In this document: positions 4,836 to 8,860 of the stretch, one piece after another
Numbering within the stretch: position 1 is the first letter of the stretch
Layout: every line of letters begins with the position of its first letter
The notes under the pieces: generated by a model
Database searches by the model: none
The model's input: the letters and a program-made list of their open reading frames with translations, nothing else
Told to the model about the DNA's origin: nothing
Made by a program: the position numbers and the translations under genes
DNA from: Armatimonadota bacterium
GTDB taxonomy: Bacteria > Armatimonadota > UBA10988
DNA length: 8,860 nucleotides
Reading direction: 5' to 3'
NCBI GenBank assembly: GCA_016183835.1
Contig: JACPDV010000394.1
Location: 1 to 8,860, forward strand

Positions 4836-7042
4836 ATGCGGCCGAGACTCTGCCTTCTCCTCGTCCTACTCCCCTGCCTCTGGCCCGCCGGGGCCATCAC
4901 CCCGGCCGGGATCGTCTTCGAGGCCGAGGACATCTCCGAGCCGAAGGGCGCCTGGCTCAAGGACCAGCGGACGCCGGACCACTGGTGCCTGTGGACCCAG
5001 GAGGAGGACATCGAGCACAAGCGCTCCCGCGGCGCGTCGCTCGCCTCGCCCACCACGCCGGCCGACCGCGAGCGGCCCGAAGACGGCGCGCCGCCCCTGC
5101 ACAGCACAGTCACCGGCTTGCAGCCCGGCTGGTACGCCATCTTCGTCAGCCCGCCCGGCCGGCCGCTCGGCTACTCGCTCGACGGCAAGACCTGGTTCTC
5201 TCACGCCGGCGGCGAGCTGAGTCTCGGCGTTAAGGAGCTGCGCGACGGCCGCTTCGAGCTGTGGGTGGACGACCGCTACGCCAACCCACCGAACGCGCCC
5301 GGCAGCGGCTACTACGACTACGTCCGCTTCGTGCCCGTCAGCGCCGCCGCCGCCAACGTCGAAAGGCGCACGCCCTGGAACGGGATCGTCGCCTGGGTCA
5401 AAGAGGGCGGGCAGGGCTGGGACGTGGACGCCTGCGACCTGAAGCTCAACGGGTTCGAGGTGGAGTACGGCGCACGTATCCGGGGCACCGAGGCCGGGCA
5501 GAGCTTCGCGTACGTGTTCCCGAAGGCCGGCCGCTTCTACGCCGCCGCGCAGCTCACCGACAGCGCCAACGGCACCGAGGGGCTGGATCTCACGCTCAAC
5601 GGCAAGCAGGTGGGCGAGTGGCTCGGCGACCAGCGCGGCGACCTGCTGCTCTGCCTCAAGCAGCCGCTCGAGGTGAAGCCGGGCGACACGCTCAGCTTCG
5701 CCGCCACGGTGAGCCTCGACGCCTACCGCGTGCAGCGGCTGCTGGTGAGCACCCGCGCGATCGTGCAGCCGCCGCCGCGGATTGAGAACCTGGAGGTGTG
5801 GAGCCCGGCGCCCGGCGAGGCCGACCTCTGCTGGACCACAAGCGCCATCGCCGAGACCGGGTTCGTGGAGTACGGCGCGCCGGGCAAGCTCGACCGGCGC
5901 ACGCCCCTCTCCTCGTATTCCGGCCGCAGCCACCGCGTGGTCCTCACCGGGCTCGACTCGGCGCAGCGGATCGAGGCGCGCGTGGTGGCCCGGAGCGGCG
6001 ACGTGGGGATTCGGTCCGCCCCGGTGCGGTTCACGGCGGCGCCGCCCAAGCCGCCTACCACCCATCGCCTCACCATCCCGCTGCAAGTTCCCGAGACCAC
6101 TGGCAAGCCGCGAGACCGCTGGCCGGCGACGATCGGCCTGCCGTTCGCCGAGGGCCGGCTGGCCTCCGTCGACCAGCTCTGCCTCTTCGACTTCGACGGC
6201 GCCCCCGTGAAGCTGCAGGCCGAGGTCTTCTCGCGCTGGCCCGATGGCAGCGTGAAGTGGGCCACGTTGCACTTCCTGGCCGACAGCACGCCTGGCGGGC
6301 CCGACAGCTACCGTGTGGAGGCCGGCCCAGGCGTGCGGGGGACGACGTCCGCGCCGCTCGCGTCGGTGGAGGACACCCCCGACGGATGGCGCGTGCGCAC
6401 GGCAGCTCTGGCCTTCGACGTGGGGAAGAAGCTCCCCGCCCTGTTCGCCAACGTCGGCATCGACCGCAACCACGACGGCACGGTGGCCGACGACGAGCGG
6501 GTCACCGGCAAGCCCATCGGCGCCAACCTGCGCCTCGATGGCGCCGACGGCAAGCTGTACACCATGGGCCCGCCCACCCGCTTCGCGGTGGAGTGCAACG
6601 GCCCGGTGACCGCCCGGCTGATGTGGACCGGCCCGCTGGTAGACCTGCAAGGCAACCGCCACTGGTGGTACCTGACCCGCGTCACGCTCTGGGCCGGGCA
6701 GCCGTGGATGCAGGTCAGCATCACCGTCGGCGACGACTCGCCCACCCCCACCTTCGAGTCCATCGGGATGCTGGCGCTGCGTGCGCCGCTCGACCTCGGC
6801 GCCGCGGTGCAGGGCGGGTTCGACGGCGGGCCGGCCGCCGCGCCTCCGGACACCGACGGGCTGTGGCTGCAACAGGACACGGAGAGCCGCTACCGGACCC
6901 GCGCCGGCGCCGGCGGCGAGCGCAGCCTCGGCGTGGCCAGCGCCTTCGACGCGCGGACCCGCATCACCGCCGTCATGCCCGACTTCTGGCAGCGCTACCC
7001 GAAGGGCTTCGCTGTGAAGCCCGACGGGCTGCACATCCGCCT
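4836..7042 (+). pseudogene. PL26/YetA-like exo-rhamnogalacturonan lyase, 5' part (gene interrupted)
   Basis: N-terminal ~736 residues of a secreted lyase of the PcRGLX/YetA type (PL26), a family cleaving rhamnogalacturonan by beta-elimination. A signal peptide (1-20, cleavage after AGA) precedes about 380 residues of beta-rich modules. A carbohydrate-binding-like module spans ~25-168 (FEAED near its start), and a second beta-sandwich spans ~180-308. An FN3 or phosphatase-N-like module at ~315-400 has TTSAIAETGFVEYG. The lyase proper begins near 410: ATIGLPFAEG (431-440) and WPDGSVKW (468-475) mark its first beta domain, and the second runs ~510-710. D543-E554 forms an EF-hand-type calcium loop. 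FWQRYPKGF (717-725) then leads into the break. The ATG follows GGAG (4826-4829, 6-nt spacer). The reading stays open past the break but turns into Arg/Gly/Pro-rich nonsense, because the next coding piece is inverted. Typical YetA-like enzymes are shorter and lack such a long N-terminal extension. Confidence 0.85.
7031..7042 (+). repeat. Left copy of the imperfect inverted repeat bounding the inverted segment
   Basis: GCACATCCGCCT here matches the reverse complement of 7172-7183 (GCACGTCCACCT) at 10 of 12 positions. It lies in the codons for LHIRL of the lyase, exactly where the homologous reading stops making sense. Confidence 0.7.
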
Positions 7043-7171
7043 CGTCCCGCCACTCGACCCGCTGGGTGCCGCCCGGCGCGGAAGCGGTACTTGCCGTCGC
7101 GCAGCCAGGCCAGGGTGCGGTAGCAGTCCCCGCGGTCGGCGTCGGTCTCGTAGACCGCCGGCTCGCGCGGC
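7043..7171 (-). other. Inverted 129-nt internal segment of the lyase gene
   Basis: On the plus strand this stretch gives only low-complexity Arg/Gly/Pro/Ala peptides. Read on the minus strand it gives LPREPAVYETDADRG, then DCYRTLAWLRDGKYRFRAG, and in a shifted frame TQRVEWRDEVD. This is the expected link between the second beta domain and the helical domain of PL26/YetA proteins, where a YYYLRDGxYRF-like motif is usual. Flipping the segment joins ...DGLHIR to LPREP in frame at the left, and RDEVD to VRYAPAG in frame at the right. One extra base remains in a CCC run at 7072-7074; removing one C would give RFRAGGTQRVEW. I infer an inversion at short inverted repeats plus a single-base insertion. 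Confidence 0.75.
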
Positions 7172-7183
7172 AGGTGGACGTGC
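7172..7183 (-). repeat. Right copy of the imperfect inverted repeat bounding the inverted segment
   Basis: AGGTGGACGTGC on the plus strand is the reverse complement of GCACGTCCACCT and pairs with 7031-7042 at 10 of 12 positions. Immediately to its right the lyase reading resumes as VDVRYAPAG. Confidence 0.7.
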
Positions 7184-8448
7184 GCTACGCGCCGGCAGGC
7201 GACCCGGCCGACGACCGCGCCTTCGCCGAGTGGTGCAGCCACCCGCTGCTGCCGCAGGCGACGGCGGAGTACCTGTGCGGCACCGGCGTGCTCGGCCGCC
7301 CGGTCTTCCCGCGCACCGCCGGTGTGTGGGACTCCTACGACGCATGGTTCGACCGCGGCTACCTCCGCACCGAGCAGGATCGCATCGCCAACCGTACGTT
7401 CGGCTGGATGAGCTACGGCGACTGGTTCGGCGAGCGGGTGATGAACCACGGCAACAGCGAGTACGACCTCGCCTGGTCATGCGCGGTGCAGTGGCTGCGC
7501 TGTCTCGACCGGCGCTACTTCGACCGCGGGCTGGAGATGGCCCGGCACTACTCCACCACCGACACCATCTGGGGCGCGCCGTTCGACGCGCAGAACGGGC
7601 TGGTCTACGCCCACAGCTACAACCACGTGGGCACCGACCTGCCGGTGGACAGCCCGCTCCTCGGCACCGGCGACGTGGCCGCCTACGCCAAGCGCTTCGG
7701 GCAAGGCTTCTTCGCCGGGGTGGTGGACCGGCAGGGGCACATCTTCCAGGAGGGCAACTGGCTCTACGCCGCGCTCACCGGCGACCCGTTCCTCCGCGAG
7801 TGCGCCGAGCGGGTCTGCACCAACCAGTCCGAGAAGCTGACCCCGGCCTTCGACTACGACATCGAGCGCAGCGGCGGCTGGCCGCTGATCAACGCCGTCG
7901 CGGCGTACAACTTCAGCGGCAATCCCTACTACCTGAACGCCGCCCGGCTGATGATCGAGCGCACGCTGGAGCGACAGGAGGCCCGGACCGGCGGCTTCCC
8001 GCACTTCCACTACGGCTCGGAGACCGAGGGCAAGCAGCTCCTCGGCGGCAAGGCGTTCGCGGTAGGCATCCTGACCCACGGCATGTTGCGCTACCTGGAG
8101 CAGGAGCCGCGCCCCCGGGAAGACGTGGAGCACAGCCTGGTTCGCGCGGCCGACTGGCTGATCAAGGAGAGCTGGGTGCCGCCGGACAAGGGCTTCCGGT
8201 ACATCACCAACGCGCCCAACTTCGCCAACTCAGGCGACCGGAGCCTGACCGTGGTGATCAACGACGAGGTGATCGCCTATGCCTTCGAGAAGACCAAGGA
8301 CGCGAGCTACGGCGAGTTCTGGCGGAAGATGATGGCCGGGCAGTTCGACGGCTCGCCGAGTGGGATGGGCAAGTCGTTCAGCATGGCGACGCGGCAGACC
8401 GTGTTCGGGCTCGACCGGATGCGGCTGCTGGGCGTCACGGCCGCGCCG

Positions 8449-8455
8449 AAGGAGG
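8449..8455 (+). promoter_or_regulatory. Ribosome-binding site of the URO-D-like gene
   Basis: AAGGAGG is a near-perfect Shine-Dalgarno sequence located in the last codons of the lyase gene. It sits 4 nt before the ATG at 8460, a short spacer. It supports translation of the downstream gene even if the upstream frame is broken. Confidence 0.7.
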
Positions 8456-8459
8456 CGAA

Positions 8460-8860
8460 ATGACCGGACGGGAGCGGGTCCAGTGTGCCATGGCCGGGCG
8501 CGAGGCCGATCGCGTGCCGTTCATGTGCCAACTGGCCATCGGCCACTACTTCCTCCACCTCGACGTGTCGCCCGCCGATTTCTGGCTGCACAACGATGCG
8601 ATCGTGGACTCCTTCGTCGCCCTCGCCGAGCGGTACGGGATGGACGGCGTCCTGATCAACCTGCCCGGCCGGGATCCGGACATCGACGCGCAGATCGAGC
8701 GGCGGGAGACGCGGGACAACGGCGAGGAGTGGATCTGGTTCCGCGGTTGGCCGACGCCCCTGGTCTGCCCCGAGGCGAACCTGCCGCAGCATCCGCCGGA
8801 GCCGCCCGCCACCCTCGCCGACCTCGATCCCGACCACCTCTTCTACGAGGATCCGCACAC
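8460..8860 (+). CDS. Uroporphyrinogen decarboxylase-fold protein (URO-D family), partial
   Basis: The first 133 residues of a gene cut by the window end. It begins MTGRERVQCAMAGREADRVPF, matching the N terminus of URO-D-family proteins (a short helix, then the D17-R18-V19-P20-F21 motif). That family includes uroporphyrinogen decarboxylase, the MtaA/CmuA-type corrinoid methyltransferases and many uncharacterised paralogues. The Trp-rich middle (FWLHN, EEWIWFRGWPTP) and the acidic tail ending LDPDHLFYEDPH fit the uncharacterised group rather than true HemE, but the catalytic region is outside the window. The start is ATG 8460, sharing ATGA with the lyase stop, with AAGGAGG at 8449-8455. Co-transcription suggests a role linked to the polysaccharide lyase, for example in methyl-group or catabolite handling; that is inference. 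Confidence 0.82.
   Translation, partial: MTGRERVQCAMAGREADRVPFMCQLAIGHYFLHLDVSPADFWLHNDAIVDSFVALAERYGMDGVLINLPGRDPDIDAQIERRETRDNGEEWIWFRGWPTPLVCPEANLPQHPPEPPATLADLDPDHLFYEDPH

Larger units (their letters stand above)
7172..8463 (+). pseudogene. PL26/YetA-like exo-rhamnogalacturonan lyase, 3' part (helical catalytic domain)
   Basis: About 430 C-terminal residues of the same lyase. They form the helix-rich, (alpha/alpha)-toroid-like third domain of PL26/YetA proteins. Conserved-looking stretches include WDSYDAWFDRGY, FGWMSYGDWFGERVMNHGN and SEYDLAWSCAVQWLRC, then DRRYFDRGLEMARHY with its clustered acidic and histidine residues. Later come HIFQEGNWLYA, GGFPHFHYGSETEGKQLLGG and ILTHGMLRYLEQEP. 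The frame differs from that of the 5' part, and the link is the inverted segment. The open frame extends back to an ATG at 7066, but the first ~36 residues from there are antisense nonsense and that ATG has no convincing ribosome-binding site. Unless the inversion is an artefact or is reversed, no intact enzyme is made. It ends EAK-TGA, overlapping the next ATG as ATGA. Confidence 0.85.

Noticed and set aside
4866..7034. Large antisense reading frame of 722 codons opposite the lyase gene
   Set aside because: It is Arg/Gly/Ala/His-rich with no domain signature and mirrors the lyase's codon structure; a shadow frame caused by high GC.
7066..7171. N terminus of a stand-alone 465-aa protein starting at ATG 7066
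   Set aside because: The first ~36 residues are the antisense reading of the inverted segment. The domain that follows is the normal C-terminal domain of PL26-type lyases, so this is a fragment, not a separate gene.
7031..7183. Site-specific recombinase-driven phase-variable switch
   Set aside because: Kept only as an alternative: the repeats are short and imperfect (10 of 12), no invertase gene is in the window, and the one-base discrepancy means simple flipping would not restore the frame.
1..8860. tRNA, rRNA, CRISPR array, insertion sequence or phage genes
   Set aside because: No tRNA-like cloverleaf with conserved bases, no regularly spaced direct repeats, and no transposase or integrase motifs were seen on either strand.

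Overview
This is a high-GC (roughly 70% by eye) bacterial window with dense genes, frequent GTG/TTG starts and short palindromic elements between genes. The gene content is Gfo/Idh/MocA and 3-hydroxyisobutyrate-type dehydrogenases, a short-chain dehydrogenase, a YceI protein, a secreted PL26/YetA-type polysaccharide lyase and a uroporphyrinogen-decarboxylase-fold protein. This mix is typical of polysaccharide- or pectin-degrading lineages such as Planctomycetota, Armatimonadota or related uncultured phyla. I cannot fix the taxon from sequence alone, and no rRNA, tRNA, CRISPR or mobile-element gene is visible.

Layout: (1) 1-179 is non-coding, with two hairpins and the ribosome-binding site of the first gene. 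(2) 180-1298 (+) is a Gfo/Idh/MocA oxidoreductase. It converges on, and overlaps by 40 nt, a small membrane-anchored protein at 1259-1669 (-). (3) 1763-2704 (-) is an NADP-type beta-hydroxyacid dehydrogenase starting at TTG. (4) Divergent from it is a coupled pair: a 79-aa unknown protein (2828-3067) and an SDR dehydrogenase starting at GTG (3070-3786). (5) A convergent gap holds a cloverleaf-like inverted repeat (3806-3908), followed by a secreted YceI protein on the minus strand (3936-4586). (6) A 249-nt divergent gap carries three regular tandem hairpins and a promoter-like sequence. (7) 4836-8463 (+) is one large secreted PL26/YetA-like rhamnogalacturonan lyase gene that is broken in the middle. 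It is coupled by an ATGA overlap to (8) a URO-D-family gene that runs off the window at 8860.

The most striking observation is in the lyase gene. Both flanks read as one PL26-type protein, but in different frames. The missing link between them is readable only on the opposite strand, between about 7043 and 7171. That segment is bounded by a 12-bp imperfect inverted repeat (7031-7042 / 7172-7183, 10 of 12 matching). Flipping it restores both junctions in frame, leaving one extra C in a CCC run at 7072-7074. The data therefore show a 129-nt microinversion plus a one-base indel. This could be a real mutation, a switchable segment or an assembly/amplification artefact.

Functionally, the right half suggests uptake-side degradation of rhamnogalacturonan or a similar acidic polysaccharide outside the cytoplasm. 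The three dehydrogenases on the left could act on sugars or sugar acids, but nothing in the sequence ties them to the lyase in one transcript.
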